A stretch of DNA of 64,000 nucleotides from Adenophora triphylla var. japonica. Taxonomy: Eukaryota > Streptophyta > Magnoliopsida > Asterales > Campanulaceae. The position numbers were made by a program, and so were the translations under genes. The notes under the pieces are model-generated. The model did no database searches and was not told the DNA's origin. It saw nothing but the letters and a program-made list of their open reading frames with translations. This document shows, in pieces, positions 1-10,249 of the stretch (within the stretch, counting starts at the first letter, position 1; the number at the start of each line of letters is the position of its first letter). Location: assembly GCA_022495995.1 (NCBI GenBank), contig JAFEMH010000757.1:496001-560000 (forward strand). Reading direction: 5' to 3'.

Positions 1-772
1 TCGAATCAACCTCTCCTACAATCCATGATGTGTAGGAGGCTCATACACACACAATGCAACAACAATCATCCAACAAAATGCACAAAATCAGAGCATGCAA
101 GAAGGAACCTAGTTCTAAGCATGGACAAAAACAAAGAAAAATAGCCATTGATGAAGTTGGGATTCAAATGGGTTCAAACTCAATGCAATACAAGAATCAG
201 GAGTTGAGAAAGAAACTCTTACCAAACCTTCCCGAACGGCAGTGGAAATGTGCGCGTGCCTATCGAAGGTGAGGTCATCGCGGGGATAATCCTTCCCTAG
301 TAAATAACTCCCCAAAATAGGATTCCTTTGTTCTTGAGCCATTGATTGTGGAGGGAGAGAGGATTGAGAATTGATTGGGAGGAGAATCACCAAGCAATCC
401 ACGAAAAATTGCAGAGAAAAAATGACCTTGGCTCGAGCTAGGGAGGGAACTTTGAAAAGGATGTTTTCAAATTAAAAGAGGAGGTGCTATTATATTAGCC
501 CCGACAGTACAAGTCTCGCACGAGATAAGATGTATCGCGCGAGATATACCTTCTGAAAATTGACAAAATTGTCCCCGACAATAAGCGTCTACGCAACGTG
601 AAAATTCAAAATTTTGACACATTTACCCTTGGAAATGATACACTAGCAAGGAAACGTGGAGAAATCGGCACCGCAAGTCACGGAACGAGCCAAACGTGAC
701 GCCCGCACGATCGCCCGGTACGGCACCAGTCGCCCGAAAACCGAGTGGTCCAAAGATCAACTCGATCCACAT
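1..772 (-). mobile_element. Probable LTR/leader relic of a gypsy-type element, minus strand
   Basis: No confident gene lies here. On the minus strand there is a TATA-like stretch (489-498), and just upstream of it two CG-rich palindromes, TCTCGCACGAGA (514-525) and TATCGCGCGAGATA (533-546). The LTR at 1415-2351 carries a closely related pair (CTCGCACGG and TCTCGCGCGAGA) next to a similar GGACAAAATTGTC stretch. I infer that 1-650 is a decayed, oppositely oriented relative of that LTR and its leader. A minus-strand open frame from an ATG near 324 begins MAQEQRNPIL, but it is short and matches nothing I recognise. Boundaries are not visible. Confidence 0.35.
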
Positions 773-1140
773 GATTCAGAGCCCAGAAAGGTGAATCATC
801 AAAAGAAAAGTTCGGTCCGATGCCCAGACAGGTGGATCGTCAACAGAAAAAGCCCAGTCCGACGCCCAGACAGGTGGATCGTCAACAGAAAAAGCCCGGT
901 CCAATGCCCAGATAGGTAGATCGTCATCATAAAAGCCCGGTCCAATGCCCAGACAGGTGGATTGTCAAAAGAAAAGCCCGATTCAATGCCCAAACAGGTG
1001 AATCATCATCCTCAACCACAAAAAGCCTGATTCGGAGCCCAGAAAGGCGAATCGTCACAAAACCGACAGGACTCAAAGGATCGGACAGGTGAACCTTTGT
1101 TTTCTAACATATTTCCCGCAGGTTCGGAGCCCAGACAGGC
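773..1140 (+). repeat. 42-bp tandem array of 5-bp-stem/15-nt-loop hairpins
   Basis: About eight diverged units of roughly 41-52 bp share the core GCCCAGACAGGTGGATCGTC. Each unit can fold: GATTC (773-777) pairs with GAATC (793-797) across 15 nt, and GGTCC (814-818) pairs with GGATC (834-838) with one G-U wobble. Units near 963, 1010 and 1109 keep TTC opposite GAA, while most others have TCC opposite GGA. The array sits in the non-coding 3' part of a gypsy-type element, about 270 bp before its PPT. The open frames crossing it are by-products of the repeat. Confidence 0.85.
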
Positions 1141-1403
1141 GAATCTTCAGATAAATAGGTATATTCAGAATTGGGTCTTGATTTGATTCCTCGGTATGAA
1201 TTTATCTTTGAAAACAAAATCTCCTCGATTTTCAAAATAATTTTCAAAATACCTAAAGCAGCCTTTTCGTGTTTTGAAGTCAAACTACGTCATGGTCTGA
1301 TTCTCCGATAGAGATACGTAGGAAGCCGTGCGGCCCGACCATCTCGATGTTCAGAATGATGTCTTTTCTATCGTCGACATGACTTCTTTCATAAGACTTG
1401 TTG
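1141..1403 (+). other. Non-coding 3' internal region of a gypsy-type element
   Basis: No gene is seen. The stretch includes GATACGTAGGAAGCCG (about 1313-1328). A related GATACGTAGAAATC occurs on the minus strand near 59,660, also just before a PPT, which supports its reading as the 3' untranslated end of this retroelement family. Confidence 0.5.
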
Positions 1404-1414
1404 ACGAGGGGCTC
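1404..1414 (+). other. Polypurine tract before LTR1
   Basis: The tract GACGAGGGGCTC directly precedes a TG start (TGTAGACACC). The same GACGnnGCCGAGGGGCT context precedes LTR2 (4518-4528) and, on the minus strand, LTR3 near 59,525. This is where plus-strand DNA synthesis would be primed. Confidence 0.7.
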
Positions 1415-2351
1415 TGTAGACACCCCATTCTAAACACATCGGATCATATTTATACCACTCTAAGTCTCGCCTTGAGTCAAGAAGTAAAAATCCACCATTT
1501 CGTCATGTTTCGTTATGTTTTGACTAACCATCGTTAGTTTGGGACTAAACTGCATACGAGATAACGAGGAAAGGACAAAATTGTCCAACAGAAACAATAT
1601 CTCGCACGGAATTGCGTGTCTCGCGCGAGATATCATCCCTCTACAACATGCAGATGACAGTTTCCTCGTCGATTTCAACCTCTTTTCGGGATAAAACTTC
1701 ATCCATCCGGCCAACCAATAGAGTTTGGAGTATGGAAGCTTCTTGAAGTGTTTGATCTCATCTTCAACACTTCTCCAACCCCTATAAATACTTGGTGACT
1801 TCCAAGGATCAAGGAGGACGAATTTTCACAACACACACATATTTTGTTGGTTTCTTTCCCTGAAAGGTTCCTACAAAATCACCCTAAAAATCACCTCAAT
1901 GTTTGTTTGTCAACCTTGTTGATAAACAAACATCAAAATCCAAGTCAAGGACTGAGGCGAAGCTCTGTCCGTATCGAGATTCGATTCTCAACTTGAGTCA
2001 AAACTCTGCCCAAATCACCTCACGCAAGGTAACCCCCTATATCCATTTCTAATTAATTATTAGAGTGGTATAAATCTATTGAATCTAGGATCGGCCTAGA
2101 GCCTCTCCAAATCATGGGGACGGTCTCAAAGCAATCGATCCTACATTCCGTTTAACCCCGTTAAGTGGATCTTTATTTGTTATATTTGAAATCGTCTTCT
2201 ATTCTCTGAAAACATCTCTTTTCTTTAGCAAGACCGGTCTCCGGATTGGGTGGAATGGATGCTCCTTGACCTACCCATTCCATAACCTAAGCCCCGAACC
2301 CAATCTCTTTAAAAAAAATGGTTTTTCTATGTTTTCCAAACGAATAATATA
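1415..2351 (+). mobile_element. LTR1 of a gypsy-type (Tat/Ogre-like) element
   Basis: The segment starts TGTAGACACC after a PPT and ends just before TGGCGACTC, a primer-site type seen in Tat/Ogre-like plant elements. TATAAATA at 1783-1790 fits a core promoter. A perfect palindrome TCTCGCGCGAGA lies at 1619-1630. Near the end, a CCCCGAACCCA block is shared in style with LTR2 and LTR3. The rest differs from LTR2, so the two are related families and not the two ends of one element. The 3' boundary is accurate to a few bases only. The open frames inside it are not genes. Confidence 0.65.
1783..1790 (+). promoter_or_regulatory. TATA box of LTR1
   Basis: CCTATAAATAC matches the plant TATA consensus. 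It lies about 370 bp into LTR1 and about 150 bp downstream of the palindrome at 1619-1630. Confidence 0.65.
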
Positions 2352-2353
2352 GG

Positions 2354-2362
2354 TGGCGACTC
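2354..2362 (+). other. Primer-binding-site remnant after LTR1
   Basis: TGGCGACTC directly follows LTR1. The same word follows LTR2 (6128) and, reversed, LTR3 (58,101-58,110). I infer a degraded tRNA-Arg-type PBS of the Tat/Ogre group. The sequence beyond it does not continue the longer PBS match. Confidence 0.5.
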
Positions 2363-3007
2363 AAAATTAATCACAACGCTCACAGCTCCTCAAATCACAA
2401 TCTGGACCAAGATTTAAAATCTTGCAGGTGGCGTATTTTGCCTTTATCATCTTCATCAGTCTCGTCATCTTCAGATTCATCAGCATCATCTAAAAAAGCC
2501 TTGGCTGCCTCAATCTCTAAGCAATGTTTGTCAAAAAGAGCTTCAGCAGCCCCAATCTCCAAGCCAGCAGCCCCAATCTCCAAGCAATAATGCTTATCAG
2601 TCTCAGAGACACAAAACCTATTCTGCACGGCGAATTATCTTCAAAATGGGTGCATCTTCATCAAAAGCCCGTTCTCATGGGCAAATTTTCATCAAAAGAA
2701 TGTTCTCATGGGCAAATTCTCATCAAAAGCCCGTTTTCATGGGGGATCTTTATCAAAAGCTCGTTCTACATGGCAAATCATCAACAAAGACTGTCCCTCA
2801 GCCAAAATCGAGACAAAGGATTCAAATCTAGCAGTTTTCCAGCAATGTTCATCAAGATCATTGGCCCCGTCGCCAAATTGTCAGTAAAATCCACCTTCCA
2901 TGGCAATCTAGCAAGCAAAACTCATGTCCTATCCGAAAAATGCTCCCAAAGTCAGTCAATCACCAACAAAGACCGTCCCGCGAATGGCAATCTAACAAAT
3001 CTTCATC
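2363..3007 (+). repeat. Non-coding DNA with short tandem repeats (about 21 and 31 bp)
   Basis: No credible gene is seen. CAGCAGCCCCAATCTCCAAG is duplicated at 2542-2590. A 31-bp unit built on CATCAAAAGCCCGTTCTCAT repeats about four times at 2656-2790. A looser TCATCAA/ATGGCAA texture continues to 3007. The 166-codon open frame at 2524-3024 follows the repeats and has no recognisable domain, so I treat it as chance. Confidence 0.65.
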
Positions 3008-4115
3008 AACAAGCAGTAGCCTAAGTCCCTAGGCAGCTACCGTTCCTCTTCATCAACAGTGGTCCAAGTCCCTTCGGCAGCCACCTTTCAGCAATTGTAG
3101 CCTAAGTCTTGCAGCTACCGTTCCTCTTCAACAACAGTGGTCTAAGTCCCTCCGGCAGCCACAATCATCAGCAACAGTGGTCTAAGTCCCTCCGGCAGCC
3201 ACGATCATCAGTAAACAGTAGCCTAAGTCCCTTCGCAGCTACAGTTTTCTCCAAATCTTCATCAGCAAACAGTAGCCTAAGTCCCTTGGCAGCTACCGTT
3301 CCTCTTCATCAACAGTGGTCTAAGTCCCTTCAGCAGCCACCTTTCATCATCAAGTAGCCTAAGTCCCCTGACAGCTACCAGTCTCCATCAACAATGGTCT
3401 AAGTCCCCTGGCAGCCACCATTCATCATCAACAAATAGTAGCCTAAGTCCCTTGGCAGCTACATTTTTCCCGCATCATCAAGTAGCCTAAGTCCCATGGC
3501 AGCTACCAGTCTCCATCAACAATGGCCTAAGTCCCCTGGCAGCCACCATTCATCATCAACAAACAGTAGCCTAAGTCCCTTGGCAGTTACAATTTTCCCG
3601 CATCATCAAGTAACCTAAGTCCCCTGGCAGCTACCAGTCTCCATCAACAGTGGCCTAAGTCCCATGGCAGCCACCATTCATCATCAACAAACAGTAGCCT
3701 AAGTCCCTTGGCAGTTACAATTTTCCCGCATCATCAAGTAACCTAAGTCCCCTGGCAGCTACCAGTCTCCATCAACAGTGGCCTAAGTCCCATGGCAGCC
3801 ACCATTCATCATCAACAAAAAGTAGCCTAAGTCCCTTGGTAGGTACAGTTTTCCCTCATCATCAAGTAGCCTAAGTCCCCTGGCAGCTACCAGTCTCCAT
3901 CAATAGTGGCCTAAGTCCCCTGGCAGCCACCATTCTTCAGCAGCAAACAGTAACCTAAGTCCCTTGGCAGCTACAATTTTTCCACAACTTCGCGACAGCA
4001 GTGGTCTAAGTCCTTCCGCCAGCCACGATCATCGACAATTGTAGCCTAAGACCCTCCGGCAGCTACAACCCTCCACGATCATCGACAATTGTAGCCTAAG
4101 ACCCTCCGATAGCTA
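3008..4115 (+). repeat. Large hairpin array, 43-bp subunits with a 128-bp higher-order period
   Basis: About 26 subunits read GTAGC-CTAAGTCCCTTGGCA-GCTAC or GTGGY-(same type of loop)-GCCAC. From about 3350 to 3990 three subunits form a 128-bp higher-order unit; for example, the junction CAAGTARCCTAAG recurs at 3479, 3607, 3735 and 3863. Each subunit has complementary 5-nt arms across a 15-nt loop, and GTA arms face TAC while GTG arms face CAC. The array is inside the non-coding 3' part of the element that ends in LTR2. There is no coding potential beyond frame artefacts. Confidence 0.9.
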
Positions 4116-4186
4116 CAGGTAAGCACAGCACAGGTATGAAAGCATATCTTAGTCAATTACTTTTCTAAGAAGCATAAGCAAATTTC

Positions 4187-4350
4187 GGGTGACGCCCCTA
4201 ACAGTCAAATTTCAGGTGACTCCCCTAACAGTCAAATTTCGGATGACTTCCCTAACAGTCAAATTTTGGGTGACACCCCTAACAGTCAAATTTTGGATGA
4301 CTCCCCTAATAGTCAAATTTCGGATGACTCCCCTAACAGTCAACCTTCGA
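4187..4350 (+). repeat. 27-bp tandem repeat, six copies
   Basis: Units start at about 4187, 4214, 4241, 4268, 4295 and 4322, with core TGACNCCCCTAACAGTCAAA. TGAC and GTCA form a 4-bp stem over a 10-nt loop. Because 27 is a multiple of three, one frame stays open and would repeat a nine-residue unit of the type (M/V)TPLTVKF, but no start context or family supports translation. Confidence 0.85.
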
Positions 4351-4528
4351 ACTACGACCGGCTTGATTCCCTCCAAAGATATGTATGAATCCTTTCTCTA
4401 AAGGTCCAGCCATCCGATCTCACCAATCATTGTCCAGCCATACGCCATATCCCCAACCGCTCATTGGGATTGGATCTTTTCTTATCGACAACCTCATTTC
4501 TTCCATAAGTGACGTTGCCGAGGGGCTC
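4351..4528 (+). other. 3' non-coding end and PPT of the LTR2 element
   Basis: No gene is seen. GACGTTGCCGAGGGGCTC at 4511-4528 is the polypurine tract, matching in context the tracts before LTR1 and LTR3. Confidence 0.6.
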
Positions 4529-6127
4529 TGTAAGTACGCAAATCCAATTCGCTACCCTTTTTTAGGTGCATTTTAATATGATTAAATTGCACTAGGGGCG
4601 TTTTGGTAAATTTCCGGTCCATTCCGAGACTTCTGAAAATATTTCATAAGTTTCTTGTGAAGGAAGTACTTTTAAGTACTTTGCTCATGCAAAAGGACCT
4701 ACAAGGAATACACCAGTTTTGGACCTTTTTGGTTTTAACCTAGAATGTTCCAGAATCAGGTTTTGGCACCAGAAACGGTTAGTGACATGTTGTGTCACGC
4801 GACAACTCGAGCCATGGAAAATGGTTGCAGGAGGTCGTACGACACAATATGCCCATCATCAGCAGCCTATAAATAAGACCCTACCCCTCTCATATTTGGA
4901 TCCCTTTTTGACCTCCCTACTGTTACCCTGCCAAAATCACCTCAGAAACCTCTCTCTCTCCTCCTTCTACACAAACCCACACCAATTCCCTTCAATTCAA
5001 TCATCTCTCATACACACCTCACCTCTCTACCTCCATACACCACATACCATTGAAGATCTGAAGGCCAACACTCCATCTGTGCTTTAATCTACATCCTGCA
5101 GCTGATTAGAAAGCCATTACACCTGACTTGGTGTAGTGGTGGTGGATCTACAAGGGTAACAATTCCCTTCCCCTTTCTCTCTATCATACTTTGTCCATTT
5201 CACAATTTCTGTTCCTTGGACTTGATAATTAGGCTCCATCCACCTTCAATTATCAAGTCCCAATCGCCATCTCTCTGTTTAATTTACTGCGCTTGTTATT
5301 GTTCATGCTTGTGATGTAATTTGAATCATATTGTTACTTGTTCATCAAGGGAGTGTGGATCTCCCCATATCCACACCCCCTTTGGTTGAATAGTTATGGA
5401 TTCGGTGTTCTCTGAGTTGAATAGTTGTGGTGGTTCGATCCGAATTGGTCTCTGTTGAATCTGTTCTCAAATTGTAAGGTTCTTGCAGAGTGGTAACCTG
5501 TGTCATGCGACACAATTGGAAATGTGGAGTCCTGTGTCACGCGACACAAGTAGCCTTCTGCAGAGACCATCATTTCAATTGTAATTTGTTCATCTAGTGT
5601 ACATGTCATTCAAAACAGAGTGTGGATCCTCAATGTCCACACTCATTTGAATTGATGTGTATTGATCTCTGTGTTCAATTCATGCTGTAGTATGGTATTA
5701 TGATCATTTAGCGTTGCTGCAGTTTGAGCTTTGTAAGATCTCTGCAAGCTGGTATAGTGTGTCATGCGACACAACTGACCATCCAAGGTCATGTGTCACG
5801 CGACACATGTAACCGTTTTGCAGGTGGTCCATTTCAGTTGTAAATTGTTCCTCCTTGTAATTGGGATGTGGCATCCCAGAGTAAATGGTTCACAAGATGT
5901 AATGTTCCCCTTTGAGCAATAAAACAAAGCACTTTTATGCATTTTATCATATATTTTGTCACACATAATTTTCACACACTCTTGGATGTTTTGAATGTTG
6001 AGCATAGAAAGACTCGTTCACGGACGAGGCGTGTTGGGTGAACTCTCGGTTCTTCCCAACACGTAACCTGACCCCCGAACCCATTTTCTCTTTTCAAAAG
6101 GTTTTCAATTTTTCCTTTAAAACGGCG
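4529..6127 (+). mobile_element. LTR2 of a gypsy-type (Tat/Ogre-like) element
   Basis: About 1.6 kb starting TGTAAGTACG after a PPT and ending before TGGCGACTCTC. TATAAATA lies at 4868-4875. The LTR has several copies of a palindrome TGTGTCAYGCGACACA (5499-5514, 5533-5548, 5758-5773, 5791-5808), a related one at about 4790-4805, and GTCGTACGAC at 4834-4843. Near the 3' end are ACGTAACCTGACCCCCGAACCC and an AAAACGGCGTGGCGACTC junction typical of this group. The 122-codon frame at 4719-5087 spans the TATA box and leader and is not a gene. Confidence 0.7.
4868..4875 (+). promoter_or_regulatory. TATA box of LTR2
   Basis: CCTATAAATAAG, 25 bp after the palindrome GTCGTACGAC. It is followed by a pyrimidine-rich leader (4950-5030), as is common in plant LTR transcripts. 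Confidence 0.7.
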
Positions 6128-6180
6128 TGGCGACTCTCAAAATTTATTTTTCGGTGAGCGTACATTCACTTACCCAAAAG
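6128..6180 (+). other. PBS remnant of LTR2 and junction to truncated copia element
   Basis: TGGCGACTCTC (6128-6138) is the primer-site remnant. Within about 45 bp the sequence changes to copia gag-like coding DNA. The 5' LTR and gag start of that copia are missing, so this is a deletion or recombination junction. No TSD is recognisable. Confidence 0.5.
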
Positions 6181-6771
6181 TGAAGGAGCAGATCAAGGTC
6201 AAGAAAGTTGACAAGAACAAATCTAAATAGACTAAGGTAGCTGATCCTAACCTGGAACCCTATATCCCACTTGGTGATGGTGACAATAAAGTTGGTATTC
6301 ACATTGTTGGTCAGGCTGCTAATTTGGAAACCTCAATCGGTAATCAAGCAGCTGCAACCGGTCAAGGAACAACAACCAGTCAGGCAACTGTAATCGGCAA
6401 AGCTGTCCTAACTGGTATGAACTACCGGGCGAAAATGACTCCCTTGCGTCCTTACTATTGGATTAGTGCCATTAGTTCAAGCTGCACCAACCGGTAAAGG
6501 CATTTCCAAACATTTGCAACCTATCAGCAAAGGAAATACCAACACCTTTGTGCCAAAAGCATTTGTTCATGCTCAAACTTCTAAACCTTCTGAAGTAGTG
6601 TTCAAATTGAATATCAACTCACCTACCACCTCACAGCTTTTTGCAATCAAGTGTGAAAATTGTGGAGATTATGGTCATAAGTCTTATGAATGCCTCTTGA
6701 AGAACCTATCTGGACCTACTGAGCCTCAAAGCTCAAGTAGTGGCCAGGTATGGCTGCCAAAGAGAAACTAA
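6181..6771 (+). pseudogene. gag: Copia gag, C-terminal part with zinc knuckle
   Basis: Gag forms the virus-like particle and binds the element RNA. Only the C-terminal part remains. A stop (about 6228) and a frameshift near 6460 separate two pieces. The second (6466-6771) has a CCHC knuckle CENCGDYGHKSYEC at about 6654-6695 (C-X2-C-X4-H-X4-C), the RNA-binding motif. The region between is low-complexity with ACCGGT words. The protease follows in another frame about 70 bp later. The N-terminal capsid domain is lost with the 5' truncation. Confidence 0.75.
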
Positions 6772-6829
6772 CTCTTTGAACCCAAAAGAATAAGAGGGAC
6801 CATAAGCTTAATGTTTTATTTCAGGTATG

Positions 6830-8240
6830 CTTTATGGCCTCAATCGATGCAAGTAAGGACATTTGGATCTTGGACAGTGGATTCTCAAGGCATATGACTG
6901 GCCATTCAGATCTCCTTACAGACATTGAAAAAGCATCAGGTCCTCCACTTGTGTTGGTAACAACGCTAAGGATAAAATTGTCGGTCGTGGATCTATCATA
7001 AGAGATACAGTTACTGTACAGAAGGTATCTTTGGTGGATGGTCTTAAACATAACCTTCTCTCCATATCACAATTTTGTGATAAAGGTATGCATTGTGTAT
7101 TTACTTCTTCCAACTGTTATGTGAAAAACATTGCTACCGGAGATACCCTTCTCACTGGACAAAGAAAAGGTAACATATATGCTATAAATTTAAATGTTGT
7201 TTCTAGTGTTACTAATGTTTGTTTTGTAGCAAAGAACATCAGTGAGAATTCTTGGCTATGGCACAAGAGACTTAGTCACTTGAACTTCAAGTACCTATCC
7301 AAGCTAGCCAATGCAAATTTGGTCACCAGCTTACCTCAAGTGTCTGCTGATCATGGAAGGAAATGCAGAGCATGCGAGCTAGGAAAGCAACATAAGAAAT
7401 CATTCCAAAGTAAGCCCTGCATGTCCACATCTAAGTGCCTCCAACTGCTACATATGGATTTGTTTGGCCCCACACCAACTGTCAGTTTAAGGGGGAGCAA
7501 ATATGCCTTAGTTGTTGTAGATGATTATTCAAGATATACTTGGGTGGAAACTTTCATCTCCAAAGATGACACTTATGGAGTCTCCACCAAGATTTTTCAT
7601 CTACTTCAAACTCAAAAGGAGAGTGACATCATTAGTATGAGATCCAACAATGGAACGGAATTCAAGAATAATGGCATTGCTCAGTACTGTGATGATCACG
7701 GAATAGATCACAATTTCTCAGCTGGTGGAACACCACAACAAAATGGTATTGTTGAGAGGAAGAACAGAACTTTGATTGAGGCTGGCAAAACTATGATATC
7801 TGAAGTAAGGCTTCCAAAGTATTTTTTGGCTGAAGCTATCAACACAGCATGCTTCACTCATAATTGGTCATTGGTCAACAAGTTTCACAACAAGACTCAT
7901 TACGAGCTTTGGCGTGGCAGAATTCCCAACATCAGTTTCTTCAAAATATTCGGCTGCAAATGTTATATTCTTTACAATGGTAAAGAATATCGAGTTAAAT
8001 TTGACGAGAAAGCCGATGAAGGTATCTTTGTTGGTTAGGCCAAACATAGTAAGGCTTTTAGAATATTCAATAAACGTCTGTTGAAAATTGTTGAATTTGT
8101 TCATGTTACATTTGATGAATTTGATTTGCTAGAGTTTGACTAGGCTCTAAATAGTACTAATAATTCTGGTGTTTTTGAGACAAGTGAATTCAGCAACTCT
8201 AATTCCAATCAAAACACCAATAACAATGCAAATTAACCTC
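6830..8240 (+). pseudogene. pol: Copia protease and integrase region of pol
   Basis: The aspartic protease signature is visible as WILDSGFSRHMTG (about 6865-6903), followed by a 1-nt frameshift near 6950. From 7031 the frame holds the GAG-pre-integrase zinc domain (H-X-H-X-CRACELGKQ, about 7262-7395) and the integrase core DDYSRYTW ... RSNNGTEF ... NGIVERKN. The second catalytic Asp (normally SDNG) is Asn, codon 7646-7648, so strand transfer would be lost. The C-terminal HYELWRGRIPN/FGCKCYIL region is present. A stop at 8036-8038 and others up to 8240 follow in the same frame as the RT part. Confidence 0.85.
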
Positions 8241-8311
8241 CAGCTCAGAATTTAGGCTTTCCAAGTGGTGTAACTGATAGAGTCCTAGTTGATGACTCAT
8301 TTTTTCCTCAA

Positions 8312-10249
8312 TTGGCCAGAAGAGAATCCAATTCCGAAAATCCCTTAACTGATTCCTTACCAACTAGTCCTTCTGCAAATATTCCAAATACACCACTTGA
8401 TGAACCTGAACCAATTTCTACTATTTATATACCATTTTCTCCAACTCAACCTGAATCTGATCAACTGTCAACCTCACCTGCTCCTAACCGATCCTCACCT
8501 CAATCGGTCACACCTTCCTCAACCGATTCCACTCCTTCCCTAGAAACCTTAAGACAAGAATCGGTAAGGCAAGACATTCCAAGGGAAGTGAGACCAGATA
8601 GAGGACACCCAATAGAAAATATAATTGGTGATGTTTTTGGTACAAGAATGACTAGAGGCCAAAGGAAGAGTATGGAAGAACAACATAGTCTATTCTCCTC
8701 TGCAATAGTCTCAAATATAGAACCAAAGTAGATAGAAGAAGCACTCAATGATCCCAGCTGGGTAGAAGCTATGCAAGAAGAACTCAATCAGTTCGACAGA
8801 TGCAAAGTATGGGAATTAGTCCCTCGTCTCAATGATCAGACAATGATAGGAACGAAATGGGTCTTTAGAAATAAATTGGATGAGTCTGGAAAAATAACAA
8901 GGAATAAAGCAATACTTGTAAAAAAAAGGTACAGACAAGAAGAAGGAATTGATTATGATGAGACTTTTGCCCCTGTTGCTAGATTAGAAGCCATTAGGTT
9001 GTTCCTTGCCTATGCTGCCTTCAAAGAATTTAATTTATACCAAATAGATGTGAAGAGTGCCTTCCTAAATGGAGAACTTCAAGAGCTTGTATATGTTGAT
9101 CAACCTCCCGGGTTTGAAGACTCCAAGAATCCTAATCATGTCTATAGGTTAAACAAAGCATTGTATGGCCTCAAGCAAGCCCCAAGAGCATGGTATAAAA
9201 CTCTCTCCAAATTCCTACTTAGTGAGAAGTTTGAAAGAGGTAAAATCGATACAACCTTATTTATTACAAAGCATAATGATCATTCATTGTTAGTTCAAAT
9301 ATATGTAGATGATACAATATTTGGTTCTACTAACGAAAACTTATGCAAGAGATTTGAGAAACTTATGCAAAGAAAGTTCGAGATGAGCATGAAGGGAGAA
9401 CTAACTTTATTCCTTGGACTTCAAGTTAAACAAAGACAAGAAAGAATCTTCATCAATCAATCCAAGTATGCAAATGATCTAATCAAGAAATTTGGCCTTG
9501 ATTCTTCTCATCCTCAAAGCACTCTTATGGCTACTAATGTACATCTTGATAAAGATGAGTCTGGTAAGAAAGTAGATATGACACTTTACCGAGGTATAAT
9601 AGGATCTCTACTTTACTTGACTGCTAGTAGACCAGATATCATGTTTGTCGTATGTGTGTGTGCTAGGTTTCAAGCTAATCCTAGAGAATCTCACCTTCAA
9701 GATATTAAGAGAATCATAAGATATCTTGTGGGAACTGTTCACTTAGGTTTATGGTACCCTAGAGATTCATCTTTTACACTAATTGGCTATTCGGATGCTG
9801 ATTTTGTAGCCTGTAGGGTCACAAGAAAAAGTACTAGTGGGACTTGTCAATTTCTAGGTCACCGATTAGTTTCCTGGTCCTGTAAGAAGCAAGCTTTAAT
9901 TTCCACTTCTACGACTGAGGCTGAGTACATAGCTGCTGGAAGTTGTTGCTCACAAATCCTATGGATGAAGCAACAACTTGTGGACTATGAAATTCCAACA
10001 GAAGTTTGTCCCATCTATTGTGACAACTCCTCAACCATCTCAGTCCCTAACAATCCTCTGATGCTTTCAAAGACAAAGCACATAGACATCAAATACCACT
10101 TCCTCAAGGATCATATTGAAAAGGGTAATGTTGTTCTTTTAAAAGTTCATACTGATTATCTGTTAGCTGATATTTTGATAAAACCCTTAGACACTAAATG
10201 TTTTGAATTCCTTAGAGGTGAACTAGGCATGATTAATATTCGTGGATAA
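8312..10249 (+). pseudogene. pol: Copia reverse transcriptase and RNase H
   Basis: One frame runs from the Pro/Ser/Thr-rich integrase-RT linker (8312-8728) through a single TAG (8729-8731) into RT and RNase H. RT begins near [11 protein letters not shown] and shows [37 protein letters not shown] and the intact catalytic YVDD (about 9302). RNase H shows [15 protein letters not shown] and YCDNSS, then the copia tail LADILIKPL ... GMINIRG before the stop at 10,249. The region from 8771 on (492 codons) is uninterrupted, and is the best-preserved pol segment in the window. Function is DNA synthesis on the element RNA in the particle. Confidence 0.9.

Noticed and set aside
115..402. Minus-strand 95-codon frame (internal Met near 324)
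   Set aside because: Could be the start of an element protein, but it is short, matches nothing I know and is not continued, so I did not call a gene.
2524..3357. 166- and 82-codon frames in the 5' array region
   Set aside because: They follow tandem repeats, and composition is Ser/His/Lys/Gln-rich as dictated by the repeat units; no homology recognised.
4187..4350. CRISPR-like array of 27-bp repeats
   Set aside because: Units are directly head-to-tail with no spacers, and the context is a plant retrotransposon.
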